From: an uncultured Clostridium sp.
GTDB taxonomy: Bacteria > Bacillota_I > Bacilli_A > RF39 > UBA660
NCBI GenBank assembly: GCA_945788325.1
Contig: CALZLL010000009.1
Location: forward strand, 1-20,152
Reading direction: 5' to 3'
DNA: 20,152 nt
The notes below the pieces were generated by a model. That model made no database searches. It was not told the origin of the DNA and saw nothing but the letters and a program-made list of their open reading frames with translations. A program made the position numbers and the translations under genes. Below, in pieces: positions 7,181-14,695 of this stretch (position 1 is the stretch's first letter; each line of letters opens with the position of its first letter).

Positions 7181-9284
7181 ATTTATTTATAACTAAATTG
7201 TTATCTTTAACGTCAATTATTAACTTATCCCCACTTATAATACTACCATCTATTAATTTTTTAGCTAATAAAGTTTCTAAGTTTTTAGTTAAAAATCTTT
7301 TAAGTGGTCTTGCTCCGTAATTATGATCATAACCATTATCTACGATCCATTCTTTTGCTTTATCAGTTAACGAAATAGTTATTCTTTGATTAGTAATCTT
7401 CTTATTAAGATCTTTTACTAACTTATCTAATATCTGATAAATAACTTCTTTACTTAAAGCATTAAATACTATTATTTCATCAATACGGTTTAAAAATTCT
7501 GGTCTAAAATGATTTTTTAATTCACCCATTATGACTTCGTTATCAACTTCACCATCAAGAACGTATTCACTTCCCAAGTTAGATGTCATTATTATTATCG
7601 TATTTTTAAAGTCAACCGTACGTCCATGACCATCTGTTATTCTTCCATCATCTAATATTTGAAGAAGAATGTTAAATACGTCTTTATGAGCTTTTTCTAT
7701 TTCATCAAATAAAACTATGCTGTATGGATTTCTTCTTACGGCTTCGGTTAACTGTCCACCTTCATCATAACCTACGTATCCTGGAGGCGCTCCAATAAGT
7801 CTTGCAACAGAGTGTGATTCCATATACTCACTCATATCTATTCTTATCATGTGTTTTTCATCATCAAATAATTCATAGGCAAGCGTTCTTGCAACTTCGG
7901 TTTTACCTACTCCTGTAGGCCCTAAAAAGATAAATGAACCAATTGGTCTATTTTCATCTTTAATACCAGATCTAGACCTTAAAATAGCCTCACTAACAAG
8001 CTTTAATGCTTCGTCTTGTCCTTTTACTCTTTCTTTCATATTTTCTTCAAGGTTTAAAACTTTTTCTTTTTCACCTTGAGCTAATTTAGTTATAGGAATA
8101 TTTGTCCATCGAGATATTACACCAGCAATTGACTCTTCGGTTACCCTATCTGATAGTATCTTATTTTCATTAGAATGTTTTAAATTATCAAGCTTTTTTT
8201 CTAGCTCTGGAATAGTACCATGTCTTAGTACTGCAGCACTTTCTAAATCATAGTTATTTTCTGCCATTTCTAGTTTAAATCTTGCATCTTCTAATTCTTT
8301 TTTAGTCTTCTTAATATTAGACTGAATAGCTTTTTCTTTTTCCCAGTCACTTCTCAAACTAGATTCTTCTTCTTTCATTTCCTTTATTTTAGAATCTAGC
8401 TCTTTAACTCTTTCTTTACTTATTTCATCTTTATCTTTTTTTATGGCTTCTCTTTCTATTTGAAGTTTCATAATTCTACGAGTTAAAGAATCTATGTTTT
8501 CAGGAACAGAATCCATTTGTACACGGATTGTTGCGCAGGCTTCGTCAATTAAATCTATTGCTTTATCAGGTAAAAATCTATCTGTTATATAACGATTTGA
8601 TAAAGTAGCTGCCGCTACCAACGCACTGTCTGATATTGATACACCATGATGAACCTCAAACCTAGGTTTTAAACCTCTTAATATCGTAATTGTATCAGAA
8701 ACAGAAGGCTCTCTTACGATCACTTTTTGAAACCTACGCTCTAATGCACCATCATCTTCAATGTATTTACGATACTCATTTAGTGTAGTTGCACCAATAC
8801 AGTGTATTTCACCTCTTGCAAGCATTGGTTTAAGCATGTTACCAGCATCCATTGCGCCTTCTAGTTTACCAGCACCAACAATCATGTGAATTTCATCAAT
8901 AAACATAATGATTTGTCCTTCTGACTTTTTAACCTCGTTAAGTACGTTTTTAAGTCTTTCTTCGAATTCTCCACGATATTTAGCACCCGCTATTAATGCA
9001 GCCATATCAAGTTCCCATATAGTTTTATCTTTTAAACTACTTGGCACATCACCTTTTACGATACGCTGTGCAAGTCCTTCTATGATAGCTGTTTTACCTA
9101 CACCTGGTTCACCAATTAAAACCGGATTATTCTTTGTTTTACGTGATAATATACGTGTTATAGAACGTATTTCATCATCCCTACCGATTACTGGATCTAC
9201 CTTTCCTTCTTTAACGTACTGGGTAATATCTCTACCATATTTTTCTAAAACGTTTTCTTCTTTTTCTTCGTTCATGTTAAACAT
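7179..9284 (-). CDS. clpB: ATP-dependent disaggregase ClpB lacking the N-terminal domain
   Basis: Hsp100 chaperone that extracts polypeptides from aggregates with DnaK. Protein of 701 aa against about 860 for the full-length family; the missing ~150 residues are the N-domain. Everything else is present: AAA-1 Walker A GEPGVGKT (58-65), pore loop KYRGEFEERL, Walker B IMFIDEIH, the coiled M-domain (about 255-380), which separates ClpB from ClpA/C, linker ISRWTNIP, AAA-2 Walker A GPTGVGKT (455-462), pore loop GYVGYDEGGQ, Walker B VLFDEIEKAH, sensor region TSNLGSEYV and FRPEFLNRIDE. No ClpP-binding IGF loop is seen. The ATG at 9284 follows AGGGGTGAT; the in-frame GTG upstream is part of that ribosome site. 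It is controlled by a CIRCE operator overlapping its promoter, so HrcA should repress it. Confidence 0.95.
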   Translation of the reverse strand: MFNMNEEKEENVLEKYGRDITQYVKEGKVDPVIGRDDEIRSITRILSRKTKNNPVLIGEPGVGKTAIIEGLAQRIVKGDVPSSLKDKTIWELDMAALIAGAKYRGEFEERLKNVLNEVKKSEGQIIMFIDEIHMIVGAGKLEGAMDAGNMLKPMLARGEIHCIGATTLNEYRKYIEDDGALERRFQKVIVREPSVSDTITILRGLKPRFEVHHGVSISDSALVAAATLSNRYITDRFLPDKAIDLIDEACATIRVQMDSVPENIDSLTRRIMKLQIEREAIKKDKDEISKERVKELDSKIKEMKEEESSLRSDWEKEKAIQSNIKKTKKELEDARFKLEMAENNYDLESAAVLRHGTIPELEKKLDNLKHSNENKILSDRVTEESIAGVISRWTNIPITKLAQGEKEKVLNLEENMKERVKGQDEALKLVSEAILRSRSGIKDENRPIGSFIFLGPTGVGKTEVARTLAYELFDDEKHMIRIDMSEYMESHSVARLIGAPPGYVGYDEGGQLTEAVRRNPYSIVLFDEIEKAHKDVFNILLQILDDGRITDGHGRTVDFKNTIIIMTSNLGSEYVLDGEVDNEVIMGELKNHFRPEFLNRIDEIIVFNALSKEVIYQILDKLVKDLNKKITNQRITISLTDKAKEWIVDNGYDHNYGARPLKRFLTKNLETLLAKKLIDGSIISGDKLIIDVKDNNLVINK

Positions 9285-9335
9285 AATTATCACCCCTAAT
9301 AAATATATTATGCACTTTTTTATTGCACTATAAGC

Positions 9336-9364
9336 ATTATAAAATAAAAATTAGCACTTGTCAA
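9336..9364 (-). promoter_or_regulatory. Sigma-A promoter of clpB
   Basis: On the minus strand a perfect TTGACA (9364-9359), a 17-bp spacer and a perfect TATAAT (9341-9336). The -35 and part of the spacer lie inside the CIRCE element, so a bound repressor would block RNA polymerase. The ~40-nt leader contains two direct AGTGC copies (at 9311-9315 and 9324-9328, seen as TGCAC on the plus strand). Confidence 0.9.
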
Positions 9365-9377
9365 TATAGAGTGCTAA
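9351..9377. promoter_or_regulatory. CIRCE operator (HrcA binding site)
   Basis: TTAGCACTT-N9-GAGTGCTAA matches the CIRCE consensus TTAGCACTC-N9-GAGTGCTAA with a single mismatch in one arm. HrcA binds this element to repress heat-shock genes. hrcA itself is not in the window. Confidence 0.93.
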
Positions 9378-9402
9378 TTATATATAGAAAGAAAAGTAAA
9401 CA

Positions 9403-9588
9403 CTATTCAAATAAATAATTATGTTTAACCGTTCTAATCAAATTTAAAGTTAATATATCTTCTTCTATTTTATATATGAGTAACCAATCAGGTTTTATAT
9501 GACATTCTCTTACATTATCATATTTTTTATCATTTATTAAATTATGATATTTTTTAAATCTACTAGTAAACCTTATCTTATATTTCAT
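9403..9588 (-). CDS. yafQ: YafQ-type mRNA interferase toxin, internally deleted
   Basis: RelE-superfamily toxin of the YafQ branch, normally about 90 aa but here 61. Residues 1-13 (KYKIRFTSRFKK) match the family N-terminus, and residues 26-61 (VRECHIKPDWLLIYKI, RTVKHNYLF) match its C-terminal half. The roughly 30 residues between, which carry the second helix and the loop ending NYKG, are missing in frame. Catalytic-type residues that remain are His30, Asp34, Trp35, Arg52, His56 and Phe60; the upstream His region is lost. The start overlaps the antitoxin stop by 4 nt (ATGA), the classic translational coupling. Probably an attenuated or dead toxin. No terminator is seen before the clpB promoter 25 nt downstream. 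Confidence 0.75.
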   Translation of the reverse strand: MKYKIRFTSRFKKYHNLINDKKYDNVRECHIKPDWLLIYKIEEDILTLNLIRTVKHNYLFE

Positions 9589-9836
9589 TTATCTAATTCC
9601 TTAAAAAGTTCATCTACAGAATCATATGTTTTAGAATCATTATAATCTGTACTATCAGTATCATAATTTGGATATTCTTTTCTTATCTCAAATGGTATTT
9701 TTTGCTCTCTTACGGATTGTTTTAAGAAAACATTTATTGCAGAAGACATATTCATTCCTAAGTCATTAAATAATTTTTCAGCTTCTTTTTTTAATTTATC
9801 ATCTATTCTAATATTTATATTTGAAGTTTTTTCCAT
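9585..9836 (-). CDS. dinJ: RelB/DinJ-family antitoxin
   Basis: Antitoxin of 83 aa. Residues about 5-45 (INIRIDDKLKKEAEKLFNDL, then MNMSSAINVFLKQSV) form the ribbon-helix-helix DNA-binding domain typical of DinJ. The acidic C-terminus (YDTDSTDYNDSKTYDSVDELFKELDK) is the usual disordered toxin-wrapping tail. The ATG at 9836 follows GGGTGAT; a GTG three codons upstream is within the ribosome site. It ends in TGA, the only TGA stop among the 23 stops visible in the window, forced by the ATGA overlap with the toxin. It should bind its own promoter, where a TGTGCACA palindrome sits between -35 and -10. Confidence 0.88.
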   Translation of the reverse strand: MEKTSNINIRIDDKLKKEAEKLFNDLGMNMSSAINVFLKQSVREQKIPFEIRKEYPNYDTDSTDYNDSKTYDSVDELFKELDK

Positions 9837-9853
9837 ATATATCACCCAATATA

Positions 9854-9882
9854 ATTATATTAATATGTGCACACATTGTTAA
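9854..9882 (-). promoter_or_regulatory. Promoter and probable operator of the toxin-antitoxin operon
   Basis: On the minus strand TTAACA (9882-9877), a 17-bp spacer and TATAAT (9859-9854). A perfect 8-bp palindrome TGTGCACA (9866-9873) sits in the spacer, a suitable place for autoregulation by the ribbon-helix-helix antitoxin. Confidence 0.65.
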
Positions 9883-10020
9883 CACTTTTACTATTATAGT
9901 TTATATATTTCTTTATAAAATAAGTTTTGTAACTAACATATTATGTGTAAAAACAGATTATGACAAATTTTTTTATACTTTATAAATATAATAACTGCCT
10001 AAAAGAAAGGAATAATACAC

Positions 10021-10902
10021 ATGAATTACTATAACGAGATAAAAAACGAACTAATAAATAATGAAGTATATAAAAAAGTAAAAGATTATTCTAAAAACAG
10101 AAATGATTTAAATACGTATTATAACGTAGGAAAGCTACTTAGTGAAGCAGGTAAACATTATGGTGAAGGTATAATAAAGAAATATTCAGTTAGGCTAACC
10201 AACGAATTAGGAAAAGGATATACTGAAACAAGGTTAAAATATATGAGGCAATTTTATGAGAAAAGTCCGACAATGTCGGACTATTTAACTTGGAGTCACT
10301 ACGTGGAACTTTTATCAATTAATGATATAAATAAAACTAATTACTATATAAAAGTAATAGAAAAACAAAATCTATCAGTGCGAGAACTAAGACAAAAAAT
10401 AAAATCCAATGAATATGAAAGATTAGATAATGAAACAAAACTTAAACTAATAGAAAAAAGTAACGAAGAAGAGAATATCAAAGATTTTATTAAAAATCCA
10501 ATTCTAATAAAAAACAAATATAATACGAATAAAATATCAGAAAAAGTATTACAACAAATAATTTTAGAAAATCTAAAATGCTTTTTATGTGAACTTGGTG
10601 AAGGATTTACTTACATATCTAATGAATATAAGATAAAGATAGGTAATAGATATAACTATATTGATTTACTTTTATATAATATAAAGTTTAATTGTTATGT
10701 AGTTATAGAATTAAAAACAACCGAACTAAAAAAAGAACATATAGGTCAAATAAAAACCTATATGAACTATGTTGATAAAAATATTAAGAACCATAATCAA
10801 TCAAATACCATTGGAATTATCCTTTGTAAAAGAGATAATAAATTCATCATGGAATATTGTTCTGATGAAAGAATTTTCTCTAAAGAATATGAATTAATAT
10901 AA
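10021..10902 (+). CDS. DUF1016/YhcG-type PDDEXK nuclease
   Basis: Protein of 293 aa. The N-terminal half (about 1-150) matches the DUF1016 N domain: YYNVGKLLSEAGKHYGEGII, then SVRLTNELGKGYTETRLKYMRQFY and LTWSHYVELLSI. The C-terminal half is a PDDEXK-fold nuclease: KIGNRYNYIDLLLYN (Asp215), VVIELKT (Glu230, Lys232) and GQIKTYMNYVD (Gln243), ending with NTIGIILC. All expected active-site residues are present. Such proteins cleave or process DNA and often travel in mobile or defence-rich loci; the precise substrate is not settled. The gene stands alone with a weak AAAGAAAGG ribosome site, next to a toxin-antitoxin operon and facing a convergent coupling-protein gene. The 175-nt upstream gap is very AT-rich, with possible -10 boxes near 9974-9992 but no convincing -35. 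Confidence 0.88.
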   Translation: MNYYNEIKNELINNEVYKKVKDYSKNRNDLNTYYNVGKLLSEAGKHYGEGIIKKYSVRLTNELGKGYTETRLKYMRQFYEKSPTMSDYLTWSHYVELLSINDINKTNYYIKVIEKQNLSVRELRQKIKSNEYERLDNETKLKLIEKSNEEENIKDFIKNPILIKNKYNTNKISEKVLQQIILENLKCFLCELGEGFTYISNEYKIKIGNRYNYIDLLLYNIKFNCYVVIELKTTELKKEHIGQIKTYMNYVDKNIKNHNQSNTIGIILCKRDNKFIMEYCSDERIFSKEYELI

Positions 10903-10929
10903 AAATACCATTGATATAACAGTATTTTT
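10901..10929. terminator. Weak bidirectional terminator
   Basis: AAAAATAC and GTATTTTT form an 8-bp AT-rich stem around a 13-nt loop between two convergent genes, with T-runs in both directions. Confidence 0.55.
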
Positions 10930-10932
10930 ATA

Positions 10933-12237
10933 TTACTTTTCTGGTACTTCGTTAGGAACTGATTCATAACCCCAATTTATTTTCCAGTTCGGTACCATTT
11001 CAGTTTTTAAAGGCATCATTCTAGTCATAAGAACAATAGCATGCATTCTATCTATTATTCTTAATTCCTCTTTTGTAACAAGAGGTTCAATTTCTCCTTT
11101 TTCATTTTTTGTATTACCACATAGTTTACTTATTTCTTCTAAAGTATATAAATCATTAGAATATAAATATATTATGTTTGCAAAACACATTTTTAATAAA
11201 TCTATATTTTGATTTTCATATGTTTTTTCAAGACTTATATAACTTTTTATACATGCGGTAAGTCTTACTCTTACACCTCTAGAAAAATCCAAAATAGCGC
11301 TAAGATTCTTAATTTCAGTCATACTATCAAACTCATCTAAAATAAAGTTAATGCATTTTTTACTTTTATTATTACACAAAGCTTCATACACTTGATTTAT
11401 TAATAAACTTTGAATATTAGAATATTTTTTAAATCTATTAGGAATTATAAATAAAGCTGTTTTTTCTTCACTAAATTTTAAGATATCAAAGCTTGATTTT
11501 GATAGTGTTTTATTTAATTCTTGATTAGATACAAATTCCATTAAATCTTGATTAAATACAGATATTATACTTTTTCTTGTATCTTTTGCAGATGCTAAAA
11601 TACCAGTTAAATAGCAATAAGATGCTTTTGCCTTATCTAAATTATCTAAAAACTTTTTAGCGGTATCATCTTCATTAAAAGTATTTGCTAAATCAAATAT
11701 TTTTTTAAATGTTACTTCTTCATCATTTTCTAATAAATAAGATGTAACTCCATTAAATAAATTTATTGCAGAGTTAGACCAAAATTCATCTGGTTTACTA
11801 GGTACAAATAAATAACTTGCTATTTGATTTATTAAATTTTCTGCATAATCCTTTTTATCCTTATAAAACTTTTTAACGATGTCAAACGGATTATAGTAAT
11901 CGCCTTTACTTAAATCATCAAAATCAATTACAATTACGTTATATCCTTCCTTTAACATTTCAGCACTTACGTTCTCGTATAGTTCTCCATGAACATCATT
12001 TATCAATAATGATTCATTAGCTTTCATTGATAAATTAATAAGTGGTAATATAACTGTTTGTGTTTTACCTGAACCAGCCGATCCAACAACTAATGTATGG
12101 CCTTCATTATCACTTACATAAATGCCATCATCACTTGAAGTAATAGGTATTCCTGATTTTTTGATTTCTTCTTTCAAATTAACCTTTACTAATTTTTTCT
12201 TAGCTTCATCTAAAGAAGCCCAATTTGCATATTTCAT
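10933..12237 (-). CDS. VirD4/TraG-like coupling ATPase without membrane anchor
   Basis: P-loop ATPase of the type IV coupling protein family, 434 aa. Seen: Walker A VVGSAGSGKTQTV (about 51-62), the family motif INDVHGELYENV in place of the usual DPKGELY, the YYNPFD motif, FWSNSAINLF, SIISVFNQDLMEF, Walker B INFILDEFDSM (Asp301, Glu302) and the RGVRVRL segment. Coupling proteins hand relaxase-bound DNA to a type IV channel and usually begin with two membrane helices. This one starts directly with the soluble domain, as some Bacillota members do. The ribosome site AGGAAGGAAAA supports the start. No relaxase, ICE gene or type IV component is visible nearby, so it is an orphan here. Confidence 0.8.
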   Translation of the reverse strand: MKYANWASLDEAKKKLVKVNLKEEIKKSGIPITSSDDGIYVSDNEGHTLVVGSAGSGKTQTVILPLINLSMKANESLLINDVHGELYENVSAEMLKEGYNVIVIDFDDLSKGDYYNPFDIVKKFYKDKKDYAENLINQIASYLFVPSKPDEFWSNSAINLFNGVTSYLLENDEEVTFKKIFDLANTFNEDDTAKKFLDNLDKAKASYCYLTGILASAKDTRKSIISVFNQDLMEFVSNQELNKTLSKSSFDILKFSEEKTALFIIPNRFKKYSNIQSLLINQVYEALCNNKSKKCINFILDEFDSMTEIKNLSAILDFSRGVRVRLTACIKSYISLEKTYENQNIDLLKMCFANIIYLYSNDLYTLEEISKLCGNTKNEKGEIEPLVTKEELRIIDRMHAIVLMTRMMPLKTEMVPNWKINWGYESVPNEVPEK

Positions 12238-12309
12238 AATATTTTCCTTCCTTTCACCAATAATTTATCATAAATTTTTGTATTAATTTAAACAATAGTG
12301 GCTTTTTTA

Positions 12310-12318
12310 TGATATAAA
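12310..12318 (+). promoter_or_regulatory. Probable extended -10 promoter of the AraC-type gene
   Basis: TGATATAAA with no clear -35. The 111-bp divergent region to the coupling-protein gene holds nothing else recognised. Confidence 0.35.
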
Positions 12319-12348
12319 TGGTAAAATAAATTAAAGAAAGGTGATTTT

Positions 12349-12816
12349 ATGTATTCAAACAAATTAATTTGTGACATTCTTTTTTATATTGATAAAAACA
12401 TAAACAATAAAATAAACATTCAAGATATAGCAGATATTTTTTTCTTTAATCGTTTTTATATTATGAAATTATTTAAAAAAGAACTAGGAATATCTATAAA
12501 TAATTATATTAATTTAAAAAGAATACTAAATAGTCTTTCGGATATAAAAAATACTGATGATTCATATCTGACGATAGCTTTAAACAATGGTTTTAATTCC
12601 TTAGAATATTTTTCAGAAACTTTTAAATTAATAATTGGGGTATCTCCTAGAGTATATAAAAAATTTACGTACTTCATCATAAAAATTAAAGACGAAGAAA
12701 TAAATACAATAAGAAGCAATTTATTAAAACTAACTAGTACTATCAATAAAATAGATAATTATAAAAATAATCTAAAACCAGAAATAAAAAAAGAGAAGAA
12801 ATTATCAATATTTTAG
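12349..12816 (+). CDS. AraC-family transcriptional regulator, DNA-binding domain only
   Basis: Protein of 155 aa. Two helix-turn-helix motifs of the AraC/XylS type are seen: INIQDIADIFFFNRFYIMKLF (about 22-42), with KKELGISINNYINLKRI after it, and LTIALNNGFNSLEYFSETFK (about 74-93), followed by the family signature GVSPRVYKKF. There is no ligand-binding domain before or after; residues about 110-155 are a basic, low-complexity helical tail. It resembles MarA/SoxS in architecture, in which activity is set by expression level. Ribosome site AAAGGTGAT precedes the ATG. It is divergent from the coupling-protein gene. Unusually Phe- and Asn-rich helices suggest AT drift. Confidence 0.85.
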   Translation: MYSNKLICDILFYIDKNINNKINIQDIADIFFFNRFYIMKLFKKELGISINNYINLKRILNSLSDIKNTDDSYLTIALNNGFNSLEYFSETFKLIIGVSPRVYKKFTYFIIKIKDEEINTIRSNLLKLTSTINKIDNYKNNLKPEIKKEKKLSIF

Positions 12817-12835
12817 TAATTTCTTCTTATTTTTC
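12794..12835. terminator. Bidirectional terminator between the AraC-type gene and the prenyl synthase gene
   Basis: AGAAGAAATTA pairs perfectly with TAATTTCTTCT (11 bp) around a 12-nt loop. T-runs follow in both directions and both stop codons lie within it. Confidence 0.8.
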
Positions 12836-13852
12836 TCTGTTAAGCAAATAATTAGCAAACTCAGTGAACTCTTTTTTGTTTTTTACATCCATATCATCTA
12901 TTATTTTTATGCCTTTATTTGTATATTTGATAACTAAATCTTCAGCATACTTTCTAGCACCTAGTCTTTCAAACAATTCTGTTATAATTTTATTTTCTTT
13001 GGTAGTAACATTAGTGTTACCATAGTATTTTTCAATAATTTTTAAATCATCTAGGTTTGCATGATCAATTGCATATTTATAAATTATAGTTTGTTTTCCT
13101 TCTTTTATATCATTAAGAGTTTTACCCATGTCAAAAGCATTTGAATACAATCCTAATAAATCATCTTTAATTTGAAAAGCAATACCTAAATTAGTACCCA
13201 TTTCAATTAGTTTTTGTTTATCACACTCACTTGCACCAGCGGATGCAGCACCTATTAAAACAGGGCCAATAATGGTATACCAAGCTGTTTTGTTAACATA
13301 TATATCATATATAATTTTATCACTCATACATTTATGATAGTTTATATCTTTAAGAGGTAATTCTACATCTACTATTTCACCGTTTACCGTGTTGTGAAGG
13401 GTTTTAGAATATACTTTTATAATTTCATCTTTTAATTCTTTGCTAATGTTAGCATTATTAATTATTCTATATGATATAAAAAATCCCAAATCACCAATGC
13501 ATATGGCTTTAGAAATACCAATATGTCCTTTATATTTAGCATTTATCGTATCCATACCACGTCTTTTATCAGCCTCATCAATAATATCATCATGAATTAA
13601 TATTGCGGTTTGAAATATTTCTAGAGCTGCTGCTAAATCAACGTAATCTTCATCATCTTTACCAAATAACATAGCACCTAATTTAACTAAGTATCCCCTT
13701 ACCCTTTTACCACCAGAAGAAAGTCTTTTTAATTCTTCTAATGATTCTTTGATAAACTCATTTTCTTTATATTTCTCTATTTCCTTATCTAAAATTTCAT
13801 TTATTTTACTTTCTATTTTAGTTTTACTCATTTCAAATATATTTTTATTCAT
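12827..13852 (-). CDS. Polyprenyl diphosphate synthase (trans-prenyltransferase)
   Basis: Condenses isopentenyl diphosphate with an allylic prenyl diphosphate; 341 aa. Seen: GGKRVRGYL (substrate-binding Lys and Arg), the first Asp-rich motif HDDIIDEADKRRG (DDxxD at 88-92), VNGEIVDVE, YVNKTAWYTIIGP, and the second Asp-rich motif AFQIKDDLLG (230-231), then GKTLNDIKEGKQT. The residue five before DDxxD is Ala rather than an aromatic one, which by the known chain-length rule suggests a product longer than farnesyl. The ATG at 13852 follows AGAGGTG; a further ATG six codons upstream overlaps that ribosome site and has none of its own. Likely supplies undecaprenyl or quinone-type side chains. It shares a palindromic promoter with the divergent MgtC-like gene. 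Confidence 0.9.
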   Translation of the reverse strand: MNKNIFEMSKTKIESKINEILDKEIEKYKENEFIKESLEELKRLSSGGKRVRGYLVKLGAMLFGKDDEDYVDLAAALEIFQTAILIHDDIIDEADKRRGMDTINAKYKGHIGISKAICIGDLGFFISYRIINNANISKELKDEIIKVYSKTLHNTVNGEIVDVELPLKDINYHKCMSDKIIYDIYVNKTAWYTIIGPVLIGAASAGASECDKQKLIEMGTNLGIAFQIKDDLLGLYSNAFDMGKTLNDIKEGKQTIIYKYAIDHANLDDLKIIEKYYGNTNVTTKENKIITELFERLGARKYAEDLVIKYTNKGIKIIDDMDVKNKKEFTEFANYLLNREK

Positions 13853-13869
13853 TTTAACACCTCTAAACA

Positions 13870-13908
13870 TTGTATATAAATTATAACATATGTTATAATT
13901 AGTTTCTA
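13870..13908. promoter_or_regulatory. Divergent palindromic promoter for the prenyl synthase and MgtC-like genes
   Basis: A perfect 22-bp palindrome at 13879-13900 (AATTATAACAT then its mirror) carries an extended -10, TGTTATAAT, on each strand: TATAAT at 13894-13899 on plus and 13885-13880 on minus. A plus-strand -35 TTGTAT (13870-13875, 18-bp spacer) and a minus-strand -35 TAGAAA (13908-13903, 17-bp spacer) complete both promoters. Confidence 0.65.
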
Positions 13909-13926
13909 CAAAGAAAGGGTGATATT

Positions 13927-14631
13927 ATGGATTTAGCAACTTTTTTTATTAGGTTATTAATATGTTTTATACTCAGTATTCTAATTGGGTTAGAAAGGCA
14001 ATTAAGACATCGTATGGTTGGTCTTAGAACTAACGTATTAGTATGTATCGGAGCTTTTTTGTTTGTTTATCTATCTTTTGGAATAAACGTAAGTGACCAA
14101 ACTAGAATTGCTGCGCAAGTAGTATCTGGAATAGGTTTTTTAGGTGCTGGAGTAATTTTAAGAGACGGAAGCAAGATAAAAGGACTTAATACCGCCGCTA
14201 CACTTTGGTGTGTTGCTGCTATTGGAACCTTATGTGCATCTGGTTTAGTATTAGAAGCTACCATTGGTACCATATTTGTACTCCTATCAAACGTCATACT
14301 AAGATTATTCTCATTATTTATAATGGGTAAAGTAAAAGCTAGCGAAAAAGAAAAATATATAATTAGAATAAATTGTAAGAAAACTAAGGAAGAAAAAGTA
14401 AGAACTAGTTTTGCAAAAACAATTGATGATAACGACTTAGTGTTAAACAGTTTAGAAAGAAGTGAAATAACCGAAGAAGAAGTTAAGTTAAAAGCTATAA
14501 TGATAACATCAACTCCAAGTAAAGTTGAGATGGTAATAAATAAAATTAGTACTAACCCTGGGGTTGTAAGTATAACTTGGGAACATGAAAAAGTATCTAA
14601 AACGGATAATGAAGATAGCGATGAAGAATAG
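13927..14631 (+). CDS. MgtC/SapB-family membrane protein
   Basis: Protein of 234 aa. The N-terminal ~130 residues match MgtC/SapB: IRLLICFILSILIGLERQLRHRMVGLRTNVLVCIGA, then RIAAQVVSGIGFLGAGVILRDG and GLNTAATLWCVAAIGTL, with four to five membrane helices and the conserved Glu and Arg of GLERQ. The C-terminal part (about 140-225) is a soluble ACT-like alpha-beta domain, as in long MgtC proteins, ending in an acidic tail. MgtC proteins are linked to low-magnesium survival and modulation of membrane energetics; whether this copy does so is unknown. Ribosome site GGGTGAT precedes the ATG. No Mg transporter gene or Mg leader RNA was recognised nearby. Confidence 0.9.
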   Translation: MDLATFFIRLLICFILSILIGLERQLRHRMVGLRTNVLVCIGAFLFVYLSFGINVSDQTRIAAQVVSGIGFLGAGVILRDGSKIKGLNTAATLWCVAAIGTLCASGLVLEATIGTIFVLLSNVILRLFSLFIMGKVKASEKEKYIIRINCKKTKEEKVRTSFAKTIDDNDLVLNSLERSEITEEEVKLKAIMITSTPSKVEMVINKISTNPGVVSITWEHEKVSKTDNEDSDEE

Positions 14632-14658
14632 AAACCAAGAAGCTGGTTTCTTTTTTTT
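14631..14658 (+). terminator. Terminator of the MgtC-like gene
   Basis: GAAACCA pairs with TGGTTTC (7 bp) around a 6-nt loop, followed by eight T. It starts at the last base of the TAG stop. Confidence 0.9.
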
Positions 14659-14666
14659 ATTTCTTA

Positions 14667-14675
14667 TGATATAAT
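14667..14675 (+). promoter_or_regulatory. Extended -10 promoter of the carboxypeptidase gene
   Basis: TGATATAAT directly after the upstream terminator. The ribosome site GAGAGG begins about 10 nt later, so the leader is very short. Confidence 0.5.
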
Positions 14676-14695
14676 CTCATTATACGAGAGGTAGC

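Noticed and set aside
8908..9333. A 141-codon open frame on the plus strand opposite clpB.
   Set aside because: It lies entirely antisense to a strongly conserved clpB region and its sequence is Ser/Pro/Phe-rich in the manner of a mirror frame, with no ribosome site.
14067..14297. A 76-codon minus-strand frame inside the MgtC-like gene.
   Set aside because: Antisense to conserved membrane helices, no ribosome site, no family resemblance.
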